DNA of 23,392 nt from SMTZ1-83 sp048883405 (GTDB lineage: Archaea; Asgardarchaeota; Thorarchaeia; Thorarchaeales; Thorarchaeaceae), in NCBI GenBank assembly GCA_048883405.1, contig JBHLQS010000024.1:1-23392 (forward strand), given 5' to 3'. The position numbers and the translations under genes were made by a program. Below the pieces are notes generated by a model. The model was not told the origin of the DNA. It was given only the letters and a program-made list of their open reading frames with translations, and searched no databases. Shown one piece after another: positions 1 through 6,777 of the stretch. The first letter of the stretch is position 1, and each line of letters opens with the position of its first letter.

Positions 1-486
1 ACAGCACAAGCAACTGGGCTTTTGCCATCAGTGCTTGGAGAATTCACAGTTGGCTACTTTATCACTTTCATTTTGCATATGATTTTCTGGGAGCTTGTCC
101 TTGTGGGAAGTTGGGTACTTGTGGTAGTTGCGGCGATATACTTCCTATGGTATAAACAGCTTCCAGAGGAAGAACAGGACATAACAAGAGAGAAGCGTGG
201 AAGACGTGAAGAGGGCGATGCCTTTGGTTTCATTGTTGCAGTGTTTTGGCTAATCATTGTCTGGATAGATGGCCGCTGGAATCTTGCCTTTGAGTCATGG
301 ACATTGAATGACTGGGTGTATTCCTGGATAGCTGCATTTCTCTGGGTCCTTCTGATTTTCGGTATTCCAATAGCGATTTACTTCTTCTATTGGATAAGTC
401 AGGAGATGAGAAAGGAAGGCGGAGTTTCTAGCAAAACTGCTGATGAAGCTGCAGTTGAGCCAGAAGGAACGACTGACTCAGATTAG
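1..486 (+). CDS. Multi-pass membrane protein, 5'-truncated by window edge
   Basis: The reading frame is open to the first base, so the true start probably lies upstream; a TTG at 22 is the first possible start inside the window, but the residues before it fit the same protein. I do not recognise the family. Numbered from that TTG, very hydrophobic, Trp- and aromatic-rich segments lie at about 11-45 (long enough for two helices), 69-85 and 98-126. A charged, Glu/Arg-rich loop sits at about 49-68, and the tail (about 130-154) is acidic and hydrophilic, probably cytoplasmic. The stop codon TAG at 484-486 is also the first three bases of a perfect 18-bp palindrome. Function unknown; a role in the cytoplasmic membrane is the only safe statement. 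Confidence 0.7.
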   Translation, partial: TAQATGLLPSVLGEFTVGYFITFILHMIFWELVLVGSWVLVVVAAIYFLWYKQLPEEEQDITREKRGRREEGDAFGFIVAVFWLIIVWIDGRWNLAFESWTLNDWVYSWIAAFLWVLLIFGIPIAIYFFYWISQEMRKEGGVSSKTADEAAVEPEGTTDSD

Positions 487-548
487 TAGGCTAGCCTACT
501 AGTTGACCCCACAGGAAATCAACTATGTCCGCGGCATGCCGCGGACAT
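484..548. repeat. Three abutting palindromes/hairpins
   Basis: Three inverted repeats lie end to end between the membrane protein and the flavodoxin gene. 484-501 is a perfect 18-bp palindrome (half-site TAGTAGGCT). 502-523 pairs GTTGA with TCAAC around a 12-nt loop. 525-548 is a perfect 24-bp palindrome (half-site ATGTCCGCGGCA), far richer in G+C than its surroundings. No T-tract follows directly, so a classical terminator is uncertain; a processed RNA structure or dimeric-protein binding sites are alternatives. Confidence 0.75.
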
Positions 549-576
549 TCTTGGAAATGAAGTAGAGGGATGGTTC

Positions 577-1035
577 ATGAAATCTTTGCTGGTCTTGATT
601 TCTATTCATCACAAGAATACAGAGAAGATTGCAAATGTCTTTGCCAGAGTTCTTAATGCACAAATAAAGGCGCCTCAGCAATTTGACCGTGGAGGAGTTC
701 ACGAATATGATTTGATAGGCTTTGGATCAGGGATTTACGATGAGAAACATCATCGAGCTCTGCTTGAACTCGCTGATAATCTACCACAGGTTGTCGACGG
801 GAATGCATTCCTCTACTCAACCAGTGGAGTTGCAACTGGCCATGAAGGATTTCACGCCCCTCTTAGAGAAAAGCTGCAAGCCAAAGGATTCAGGATTATT
901 GGCGAATTCAATTGTAACGGATTCAACACCAACAGTTTCCTGAGATTCTTCGGGGGAATGAACAAGGGCCGACCTAATGCCAAAGATCTTAGGAAAGCTG
1001 AAGAGTTCGCTCTGAACTTGATTCAAATCCTGTAA
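577..1035 (+). CDS. Flavodoxin family protein
   Basis: A 152-residue protein with the flavodoxin fold: a beta strand (SLLVLIS), then an FMN phosphate-binding loop of the HHKNTEKIA type where classical flavodoxins have T/S-x-T-G-x-T, then DLIGFGSGIYDEKHH and FLYSTSG, the second and third loops that normally contact the isoalloxazine ring. It should bind FMN and carry electrons in the cytosol; the partner is not evident. ATG 577 is preceded by a purine-rich GAGGGA about 6 nt upstream. The gene directly downstream is a radical SAM enzyme. Flavodoxins can reduce radical SAM clusters, so a partnership is possible, but the 94-bp gap with a hairpin argues against tight coupling. Confidence 0.9.
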   Translation: MKSLLVLISIHHKNTEKIANVFARVLNAQIKAPQQFDRGGVHEYDLIGFGSGIYDEKHHRALLELADNLPQVVDGNAFLYSTSGVATGHEGFHAPLREKLQAKGFRIIGEFNCNGFNTNSFLRFFGGMNKGRPNAKDLRKAEEFALNLIQIL

Positions 1036-1080
1036 GCCATCTTCTTCGGCTACAAAGGAAAACACTAACAAGATGATGGC
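1036..1080 (+). terminator. Imperfect hairpin after flavodoxin
   Basis: GCCATCTTCTT at 1036-1046 pairs with AAGATGATGGC at 1070-1080 with one mismatch in 11 positions, across a 23-nt loop. It starts right after the flavodoxin stop codon. There is no strong T-tract, so it could be a terminator or only an mRNA 3' structure. Confidence 0.35.
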
Positions 1081-1129
1081 GCTCGTGTCTTTCAGAAGCC
1101 AGTACTCCGAAATTTGGTAGAAGCAGTAC

Positions 1130-2254
1130 ATGAGGAAGAAAGTTGTGAGTCAGGATAATGAGGATTATATGTACGAAATAGGCCCCATAAGACCTCCAAG
1201 TGAGGCTCCTAGTCTTCTGCTTCGAGTGACTCGCAATTGCGAGTGGAACAGGTGTTTATTCTGCCCGGTGTACAAGGATGCTGAATTCTCAGTGCGTGAG
1301 CTCAAGCATATAATGCAGGACATCGATTATATTCGCGAATACACCGACTTCTTACTGAATCCAAGAGTCGGTCTTCAAATCGAAGAGCCCCTTGCCTATG
1401 ATGCTGCTATGCAATGGACGAGCTTCGGAATGAAATCGGTGTTTCTTCAAGATGCTGATGCATTGGTTATAGGGTTAGAGAATCTAGAGATGATCCTTAA
1501 TCATTTGATGACAAGCTTCCCCGATATCGAGAGGATTACATCCTATTCCCGTTCATCAACAATAAACAAGATGAGGGCGGAAGACCTGACTACTCTGAGG
1601 GAAGCTGGTCTCACACGAATCCATGTGGGACTTGAGTCTGGCTCTGACAATGTTCTCAAGATGGTGCGGAAGGGAGCGTCAAAGGCAATTCATATCCAAG
1701 CTGGACTCAAGGTGAAAGAAGCAGGAATGGAGTTGTCTGAATACGTCATGCCTGGTCTTGGTGGTCGCAGTCTTTCGAACGAGCATGCTATTGAGTCTGC
1801 TGACGCTTTGAACCAGATTGACCCCGACTTCATTCGATTGCGGCCCCTTGCGTTCCCAGTCCGAGCCCCACTCTATGAACTCATGATGTCGGGTCAGTTT
1901 GATCGCTGCAATGATATTGATGTAGTTCGCGAACTCCATACCTTTATCGAGAATCTTGATGGCATCTCAAGCTTCCTCATGAGTGACCATATACTGAATC
2001 TGTTCGCAGATCTCAAGGGACAACTCCCTGAAGCAAAGAGCAAACTACTATCAATCCTGCAATGGTTCCTAGACATGGATGAAGAGGAACAGATGATTTA
2101 CCGGTTTGGCCGAAGACTAGGGGCCTTCACAAGCTTGGAGGATTTACATGATGCCAATCGGAGGCTACGAGTGAGTCAAATCATGGTTGAAAATGATGTC
2201 AACAGAGAAAACATCGATAGTCTCATAGTTCAGATGATGCAGCGGTTCATGTGA
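1130..2254 (+). CDS. Radical SAM protein with CX4CX2C motif (COG1032-like)
   Basis: A 374-residue radical SAM protein. The [4Fe-4S] cysteines are C37, C42 and C45 in TRNCEWNRCLFCPVYK, giving CX4CX2C instead of the usual CX3CX2C. The preceding PPSEAPSLLLRVTRNC stretch is typical of a distinct uncharacterised family that carries this variant. Further barrel features are the strand SVFLQDADAL and THIRVGLESGSD-like TRIHVGLESGSD, the SAM-contacting Glu/Ser-Gly-rich strand seen in Elp3/HemN-type enzymes, followed by GLGG. The C-terminal ~110 residues are helical and lack further Cys clusters or an obvious cobalamin-binding domain. The reaction is unknown. It stands alone between the flavodoxin and MDR reductase 1. 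ATG 1130 has only a weak ribosome-binding site. Confidence 0.85.
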   Translation: MRKKVVSQDNEDYMYEIGPIRPPSEAPSLLLRVTRNCEWNRCLFCPVYKDAEFSVRELKHIMQDIDYIREYTDFLLNPRVGLQIEEPLAYDAAMQWTSFGMKSVFLQDADALVIGLENLEMILNHLMTSFPDIERITSYSRSSTINKMRAEDLTTLREAGLTRIHVGLESGSDNVLKMVRKGASKAIHIQAGLKVKEAGMELSEYVMPGLGGRSLSNEHAIESADALNQIDPDFIRLRPLAFPVRAPLYELMMSGQFDRCNDIDVVRELHTFIENLDGISSFLMSDHILNLFADLKGQLPEAKSKLLSILQWFLDMDEEEQMIYRFGRRLGAFTSLEDLHDANRRLRVSQIMVENDVNRENIDSLIVQMMQRFM

Positions 2255-2274
2255 TTCGCTCTCTTTCAAATACA

Positions 2275-2286
2275 GATTTATTTGAG
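2275..2286 (+). promoter_or_regulatory. TATA-like box for MDR reductase 1
   Basis: GATTTATTTGAG lies about 38 bp before ATG 2318, leaving a short leader that contains GGAAGG as ribosome-binding site. The same core, GATTTATTTGA, recurs before the SGNH hydrolase at 16039, which supports a promoter role. Confidence 0.45.
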
Positions 2287-2317
2287 ATGAATTACAGAGC
2301 CTTGGAAGGAAACCAAA

Positions 2318-3232
2318 ATGAGAGCTGCTGTATATGAGAGATTCGGGCCCCCTGAAGTTGTCGAAATAAGAGATGTACCGAAGCCAGTCCCAAAAGACAA
2401 TGAGGTTCTGGTTAAGATTCATGCCAGTACTCTTTCAAGAGGAGATTCGAGAATGCGAAGCCTCGATGTCCCTGGGGGAAGATTCACGCGCCTCTTAGCT
2501 CGATTATTCCTCGGTATCAGAGGGCCAAGAAAGAAGATACTCGGAATGCAGCTTGCTGGTCAAATTGAATCAGTAGGTGAGAGCGTAACTAAATTCAAGG
2601 TTGGTGACGATGTTTTTGCATCAACATACCCAACTGGTTTCGGTGGTCATGCTGAGTATAAAGCTCTGCCAGAAGACACCGTGATGGCAATAAAACCATC
2701 CAACGCGTCTTTCGAGGAAGCGGCCACCTTTCCAGTCCCAGCGATGGGAGCATTTAACGTTCTAAAGAGAGCAAGCATCAAACCAGGTCAGAGTGTCCTT
2801 GTTTATGGTGCGTCTGGAGCTGTGGGCACAAACGCCATTCAGCTTTCGAAATACTGGGGAGCAGATGTAACAGGAGTCTGTAGCGAATCCAACTTTGAGA
2901 TGGTGAGGTCACTGGGAGCTGAGAACTTGATCGACTACAGGACCACTGACTTCACTAAGACTGGTGAGAAATATGATGTGATCTTTGATGCAGTTGGCAA
3001 GATTTCCTCTTCAGGTAGCAAAGCCGCTTTGAAGGAGAATGGGATATTCCTCTGCATAGAAAGCCAAGGCAAGGAAAAAACTGAGGAATTGATTGAGCTA
3101 AAGGAGATTATTGAAGAGGGCAAGCTAATGTCAGTCATTGATAGAACTTACACTTTGGAGGAAATTGTCGAGGCATATAGATATGTTGACACCGGGAGAA
3201 AGAAGGGTAATGTTATCATAGCGCTGGAGTAG
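2318..3232 (+). CDS. MDR-family NAD(P)-dependent reductase 1 (quinone-oxidoreductase-like)
   Basis: A 304-residue medium-chain dehydrogenase/reductase. The N-terminal GroES-like domain (about 1-125) contains the typical EVLVKIHASTLSRGD and VGDDVF stretches. The Rossmann domain has the dinucleotide loop GASGAVG at 164-170. The Cys zinc ligand of alcohol dehydrogenases is absent, so this is the zinc-free quinone oxidoreductase-like branch that reduces enones, quinones or aldehydes with NAD(P)H; the substrate is unknown. Strand beta-2 ends in VCSESN rather than Asp, so NADPH is at least possible. It is closer to reductase 3 (8808-9782) than to reductase 2: both share an insertion ending RGPRKKI and a similar C-terminus. 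A membrane protein gene follows after no more than 9 bp, so the two are surely co-transcribed. Confidence 0.9.
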   Translation: MRAAVYERFGPPEVVEIRDVPKPVPKDNEVLVKIHASTLSRGDSRMRSLDVPGGRFTRLLARLFLGIRGPRKKILGMQLAGQIESVGESVTKFKVGDDVFASTYPTGFGGHAEYKALPEDTVMAIKPSNASFEEAATFPVPAMGAFNVLKRASIKPGQSVLVYGASGAVGTNAIQLSKYWGADVTGVCSESNFEMVRSLGAENLIDYRTTDFTKTGEKYDVIFDAVGKISSSGSKAALKENGIFLCIESQGKEKTEELIELKEIIEEGKLMSVIDRTYTLEEIVEAYRYVDTGRKKGNVIIALE

Positions 3233-3241
3233 GTGCAAAAC

Positions 3242-3646
3242 ATGGACAAAGTTGGGCATACAGAGGCGCTTACAAGAAGCGGCATTGCTCTAGTTGTAAC
3301 GCAGCTCTTTCGCTTGCTCTTTGGGGGATACTTGATAGGGCTGGACCAATTCCACTATAATGATATTGAAAGCGCGTTATCTGTGCTCCTGATATATACC
3401 GTAATTGGCATCTTCACAACTCTATTCCTCTTGGGGAGAAGGAAATCCGGGCTTCTTGGTTTGATAGCTTTGTCCATTATTCTCCTTGTCATGCAGTCAA
3501 TATACATTGTCGTGTACATCACTCAAGCGACTCCAGATCCAAGCTGGCATAGCCCATTTGCCATTTGGTGGGCCACGTTGTCCAATTTCATGTTCCCCTT
3601 CCTGACGCTCTTGTTTGCCCTTGAAGTTTACAGAGAATCCTACTGA
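3242..3646 (+). CDS. Four-helix membrane protein downstream of MDR reductase 1
   Basis: A small integral membrane protein of 134 residues from ATG 3242; a GTG at 3233, touching the upstream stop codon, would add three residues. I prefer ATG because GGTG at 3232-3235 lies 6 nt before it. Four hydrophobic segments are visible at about 14-36, 45-65, 70-93 and 106-128, the last ending in LFALEVYRESY. No catalytic motif is seen and I do not recognise the family. It is translationally coupled to the MDR reductase. Two other MDR genes in this window also neighbour small multi-pass proteins, which hints at a functional link, for example reduction of membrane-soluble quinones, but nothing in the sequence proves it. 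Confidence 0.75.
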   Translation: MDKVGHTEALTRSGIALVVTQLFRLLFGGYLIGLDQFHYNDIESALSVLLIYTVIGIFTTLFLLGRRKSGLLGLIALSIILLVMQSIYIVVYITQATPDPSWHSPFAIWWATLSNFMFPFLTLLFALEVYRESY

Positions 3647-3674
3647 ACCAGTCTTCCCAATTTCCAATAACTGA

Positions 3675-3872
3675 TATATACGATATATCTCACTTTGGGG
3701 GCTCATTGCCATTGTATTGATGTCAGTCTTCAATGTGCTACTCTAGGTGAGCATTGACCTTGGAATGGCTGCAAATCTGGTCTTTGTACTTCCTATTATC
3801 GGGAATGAATTCTTCATTGCATTTTGGTTGATGATTAAGGGAGTTGACACATCCACAATCACTCAATCATGA
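3675..3872 (+). pseudogene. Remnant of a DUF4386-like membrane protein
   Basis: One frame (codons from 3675) reads YIRYISLWGLIAIVLMSV followed by FNVLL, a TAG at 3744-3746, then resumes in the same frame with LGMAANLVFVLPIIGNEF and FIAFWLMIKGVDTS before TGA at 3870-3872. The order 'R-[WY]-[IL]-S-x-WG-L-I', a hydrophobic helix, then 'LP...E...WL..KG' is what I recall of the C-terminal third of DUF4386 proteins. The N-terminal two thirds are missing: only 28 nt separate it from the previous gene. So it is a truncated relic with at least one nonsense change. A short expressed ORF from GTG 3747 (41 residues) cannot be excluded. An intact DUF4386-like gene lies at 6081-6758. This relic accounts for most of the 300-bp gap at 3647-3946. 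Confidence 0.6.
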
Positions 3873-3897
3873 GATGACAGAGCGAATATTCGGGAAA

Positions 3898-3917
3898 GCC
3901 CCAAGAAATCTGGGGGC
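3898..3917. terminator. GC hairpin between converging genes
   Basis: GCCCC at 3898-3902 pairs with GGGGC at 3913-3917 over a 10-nt A/T-rich loop. It lies between the end of the DUF4386-like relic and the 3' end of the minus-strand DUF6326 gene, a sensible place for a terminator. No T-tract is obvious on either strand, so confidence is low. Confidence 0.3.
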
Positions 3918-3946
3918 GCCCATCATTATTGTCTGATTCCTCACAT

Positions 3947-4333
3947 CTAGTCTTCCTGCTTTGTCCAGTTCCAAGCGTACCAGACAATCAATGCACAAAA
4001 TACAACATACCCGATTCCCATTATGTTTTCATAAAGGGGCCTAGGTATGATGAATCCGATACCATCGATAACTATGAAGACAATAGCAACAATGATGTTT
4101 GCCCAACGATTCACCTTGTATGGCAGCTTCAAAGATAGAAACACCATAAAAATCGGAAGCAGCATCATTGTAGCCATAGCCGCCAGCATCTCTTCAGTCA
4201 TAGGTACAGCTGTTGTTCCAGCTATAATATCCTCCAGCATTTGAGGGTCCATAATTCGGATGACATCTCCCTGAATGCCTGTTAGCATCCGAGCGACCCA
4301 TAGCAATGAGAGTGTCTTCTTCACATCCTCCAT
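3947..4333 (-). CDS. DUF6326 family membrane protein, copy 1
   Basis: A 128-residue four-helix membrane protein beginning MEDVKKTLSLLWVARMLTGI, followed by a DVIRIMDP segment, a loop, and hydrophobic stretches at about 50-69, 76-95 and 103-123. The arrangement 'LW...L...GDV.R' plus a loop and three helices matches the DUF6326 family, which has no assigned function. A second member lies at 20922-21302 and starts with the same MED..... LW pattern. The gene is divergent from the dienelactone hydrolase. GGTG lies 8 nt before its ATG. A tatattc/tatatc-rich stretch at about 4360-4380 may hold the promoter. Confidence 0.75.
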   Translation of the reverse strand: MEDVKKTLSLLWVARMLTGIQGDVIRIMDPQMLEDIIAGTTAVPMTEEMLAAMATMMLLPIFMVFLSLKLPYKVNRWANIIVAIVFIVIDGIGFIIPRPLYENIMGIGYVVFCALIVWYAWNWTKQED

Positions 4334-4454
4334 TCTCGGCTCACCTTCTAGCTATTGATGAATATAGGCTAGATATAGGGATTATGTCTGGGACCACGAC
4401 AATGAGTCCTGACAACCCCTAATGGGCTTCTCTTTTTCCAATCTTTCAGACCTA

Positions 4455-4470
4455 CATGCTTAAGTGACAC
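4455..4470 (+). promoter_or_regulatory. Possible promoter of the dienelactone hydrolase
   Basis: CATGCTTAAGTGACAC lies about 30 bp before ATG 4490. If CTTAAG is the TATA element, transcription would begin only a few bases before the start codon, giving a nearly leaderless mRNA. This agrees with the lack of any Shine-Dalgarno motif there. Confidence 0.35.
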
Positions 4471-4489
4471 GAGTTTCAAAGTTCTAAGA

Positions 4490-5149
4490 ATGTCAAATAC
4501 TCGCCCCGATGGGTATCTTGCAACTCCTTCATCAGGTTCGGGTTACCCTGTTTTAGTACTGCATGCATGGTGGGGATTGAATGATACCATAAAAGGCATC
4601 TGTGATAGACTTGCCGCCGCCGGCTTCCTAGTTTTCGCCCCAGACCTGTATCATGGTAAAATTGCTGACACTATACCCGAGGCAGAATCATTGGGTTCAG
4701 CCCTCGATGAAAATTACCTGCAAGCTAAAAATGAGATTGCTGATGGAGTGAAATTCCTTTGTGCAAAGACTAGTACTACAGGCTGTGATGTTGCTGTGGT
4801 CAGTTTCTCACTAGGTGTGTATTATGCGCTGGATTTGGCAGCAGCTGATCCTGAGCACATTGAATCAGTGGTCCTGTTTTATGGTTCTGGTCCTGCCAAT
4901 CACAGTACTTCAAGAGCGAGATACCTGGGTCATTTTGCTGAGAATGATCCCTACGAACCAAAGGAAAATGTTGAGGAACTAGAAGAATCTCTAAAGAAAG
5001 CGGGTCGACCAGTGGAATTTCACATTTACGAGAATACAGGACACTGGTTTTTTGAACCTGACCGCAAAGATGCTTACGTTGAATCAGCAGCTCGACTAGC
5101 ATGGAAACGAACTTTGGAGTTTCTCAAAACAACTAGTTCTCGCATATAA
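4490..5149 (+). CDS. Dienelactone hydrolase family protein with Ser nucleophile
   Basis: A 219-residue alpha/beta hydrolase of dienelactone hydrolase type. Signature parts are YPVLVLHAWWGL (oxyanion region, 19-30), GFLVFAPDLYHG (45-56), the nucleophile elbow VVSFSLGV (103-110), HFAENDPYEP (148-157) and TGHWFFEP (183-190). The implied triad is S107, D153 and H185. Classical dienelactone hydrolases have Cys in a GxCxGG elbow; here the elbow is SFSLG, with Ser at the nucleophile position and Ser in place of the first Gly. It probably hydrolyses a small ester or lactone in the cytosol; the substrate is unknown. The gene is a single unit, divergent from DUF6326 copy 1. Confidence 0.88.
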   Translation: MSNTRPDGYLATPSSGSGYPVLVLHAWWGLNDTIKGICDRLAAAGFLVFAPDLYHGKIADTIPEAESLGSALDENYLQAKNEIADGVKFLCAKTSTTGCDVAVVSFSLGVYYALDLAAADPEHIESVVLFYGSGPANHSTSRARYLGHFAENDPYEPKENVEELEESLKKAGRPVEFHIYENTGHWFFEPDRKDAYVESAARLAWKRTLEFLKTTSSRI

Positions 5150-5231
5150 AGATGAGCTGGATTTGATGAACTTGGCGCACCCCATTTATCGGGAACTTCG
5201 CTATAGCACGCGAGATATTTACCAGTTCCAA

Positions 5232-5282
5232 CCATCTTAAAAGACGCCAATCCTTCAGCCGTAGACGAATAGTCACGTTGGG
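5232..5282 (+). promoter_or_regulatory. Upstream element shared with 6037-6086 (copy A)
   Basis: CCATCTTAAAA followed by GACGCCAATCC (5232-5253) recurs with one inserted and one changed base at 6037-6059. Similarity continues to CGTAGACGAATAGTCACG, which in the other copy contains the ATG start (GTCATG) where here GTCACG is found. TTAAAA is a plausible TATA element. In copy A the next gene starts about 90 bp further on. Confidence 0.55.
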
Positions 5283-5342
5283 TCCATAATTCTTTCTTTC
5301 AAAGTCAAGAACTGCTATGGCTATTCGAGAGGTAATTTGAAA

Positions 5343-5888
5343 ATGTCAAGAGCAGGTGTTGCGTTAGCAATAATCGGTATCATAATCGGAGCAAGTGGAT
5401 TTTGGTTTGGATATACTGCCTGGTCAAGTCAAGCGGATGTCCAAGCAAGACTTACCAATGTTGAAGACCAGCTAAACTCTCAAAGTCCCCAAGGATTTTG
5501 GTATACATCAAATGAGGCTATTTTCACTCCCACTGCTTTAGACTACGAAGTCGTACCAAATATGACCATATCTTTGGAGATAGGTACTCCAGTTTCTCTC
5601 TATCTCAGTTTTACATCATCCGCAAGAACTCTCCCCGATCCCGCTACCTTTGCTGATATTCTGTTCTATTTCATGGTAGACGGTGTTCGACTCACGAATC
5701 CATTCACACGTGTTGGACCTTATGAGGGTCAAGATACATATGATTATCATTCTGTGTCACTGACTCATGTAATTGGTGAGGCTTCTCCCGGTGTTCACGA
5801 CTTCACAATTGTTGTATTCTCTGAAATGGCGGGGAATTTCATCCGAGCAAGCACATTTGTAATTGTTGGTTTCCCGCTTCCCATGTGA
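5343..5888 (+). CDS. Membrane-anchored extracellular protein
   Basis: A 181-residue protein starting at ATG 5343, chosen over TTG 5337 because GAGAGGT ends 9 nt before the ATG but only 3 nt before the TTG. Residues ~4-28 form one hydrophobic helix (VALAIIGIIIGASGFWFGYT) with a positive N-terminus, so it is an uncleaved anchor or signal peptide. A short polar, coiled-coil-like stretch (ADVQARLTNVEDQLNS) follows. The rest is rich in beta-forming residues, Thr/Ser and Pro, with no Cys, and looks like an extracellular beta-sandwich. No catalytic motif is seen and I do not recognise the family. It lies between two copies of a shared upstream element and is probably monocistronic. Confidence 0.7.
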   Translation: MSRAGVALAIIGIIIGASGFWFGYTAWSSQADVQARLTNVEDQLNSQSPQGFWYTSNEAIFTPTALDYEVVPNMTISLEIGTPVSLYLSFTSSARTLPDPATFADILFYFMVDGVRLTNPFTRVGPYEGQDTYDYHSVSLTHVIGEASPGVHDFTIVVFSEMAGNFIRASTFVIVGFPLPM

Positions 5889-5941
5889 CCCACAACCTGC
5901 TAGTCTGTAAACGAATAGAAACGGCGATAGACAAGAATACC

Positions 5942-5956
5942 GATCTCTTTGAGATC
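5942..5956 (+). terminator. Short hairpin after anchored protein
   Basis: GATCTC-TTT-GAGATC is a perfect 6-bp stem with a 3-nt loop, about 54 bp after the stop codon. There is no T-run, so assignment as a terminator is weak. Confidence 0.25.
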
Positions 5957-6036
5957 CAGAAGAATCAGATGTAGAATAACCGATTCAGATGAAAAATGAG
6001 TGCTGGGAGATGGAGAATGCTGGTTATCGCTGTCAG

Positions 6037-6086
6037 CCATCTTTAAATGACGCCAATCCACGCATCGTTAGTGAATTGTCATGTTT
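6037..6086 (+). promoter_or_regulatory. Upstream element shared with 5232-5282 (copy B), promoter of DUF4386 operon
   Basis: CCATCTTTAAATGACGCC then AATCC (6037-6059) is nearly identical to copy A. TTTAAA at 6042-6047 is a good TATA element, centred about 36 bp before ATG 6081, giving a leader of about 10 nt. No Shine-Dalgarno motif precedes the ATG, consistent with a very short leader. Confidence 0.6.
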
Positions 6087-6758
6087 GCTGAAATATCCGG
6101 TTTCCTCTTTCTGCTTATCATCGCACTTCTGATTCTTGCAACTGCAAGATATGGCTACGAAACGTTCAGTGAATTGAACCCGGAAGCGCAATTGCAGAAG
6201 ATTTCGGAGAATCCGAAGAAATTCAGAACTGGCACTGTCTTAGTCATCGCTGAGCATCTCGTTATAATAGCTCTAGCTATTACCTTGTTTATTGCTTTCA
6301 GTCCATTCAACATTCTACTTGGAGTAGTATGGGCTGTATCTCGAGGAATCGAGGGCCTAATTCAAATCTACAAAAAAAGGGACTACTGGGGCCTTCTCAG
6401 TATTGCAAAGCAATACTCAGGTAGCAGCGGTGCTGAAAAGGAGGCTTTAGTCGATTCAGCCCTTACCATTCTAGAATCAAAGAACTCCACATTCTCAATT
6501 GCACAGATCCTATTCTCTCTTGGTACACTCGCATACTCGATCCTTTTTGTCGCATATGTAACGGTTGTACCAGTTGCTATTGGATGGTTTGGAATCGTTG
6601 CCAGCATTATCTATGGCTTTGGCAACGGCATCTCACGGGTAAGACCTAGCTCCAAAGCTGTATGGAACTTGGGTGGTCTGTTGATATGGATTTTCGAACT
6701 GGTCTTGGGTGGATTGCTATTGTTCAGCCTCCCACTGCCTCCCCCTGTGCCATTATAA
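6081..6758 (+). CDS. DUF4386-like membrane protein
   Basis: A 225-residue integral membrane protein. Hydrophobic segments lie at about 5-24, 50-74, 76-92, 137-163, 165-183 and 195-219, consistent with six helices. The conserved charged stretch ELNPEAQLQKISENPKKFRTG follows helix 1, and a hydrophilic loop (about 97-132) separates helices 3 and 4. The pattern, with VWAVSRGIEGLIQ and a late 'GWFGIVASIIYG' helix, resembles DUF4386, whose function is unknown; a divergent member is the fair description. The gene is followed after 19 bp by MDR reductase 2 and then the ABM-fold protein, all in one direction, so the three form an operon. The related relic at 3675-3872 also follows an MDR-linked membrane protein gene. 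Confidence 0.75.
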   Translation: MFAEISGFLFLLIIALLILATARYGYETFSELNPEAQLQKISENPKKFRTGTVLVIAEHLVIIALAITLFIAFSPFNILLGVVWAVSRGIEGLIQIYKKRDYWGLLSIAKQYSGSSGAEKEALVDSALTILESKNSTFSIAQILFSLGTLAYSILFVAYVTVVPVAIGWFGIVASIIYGFGNGISRVRPSSKAVWNLGGLLIWIFELVLGGLLLFSLPLPPPVPL

Positions 6759-6777
6759 CACACAAGAGGGATTGCTC

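Noticed and set aside
2318..3232. Zinc alcohol dehydrogenase
   Set aside because: The catalytic-zinc and structural-zinc Cys residues are absent; same for 6778-7749 and 8808-9782.
3744..3746. TAG as a pyrrolysine or readthrough codon
   Set aside because: The N-terminal two thirds of the protein are missing, so decay explains the stop better; no pyrrolysine machinery is visible in the window.
3929..4244. Plus-strand frames opposite DUF6326 copy 1
   Set aside because: They mirror the minus-strand gene, which has family similarity and a ribosome-binding site.
6709..6777. N-terminal extension of MDR reductase 2
   Set aside because: It would read through the end of the DUF4386-like gene in another frame; the ribosome-binding site and family N-terminus place the start at 6778.
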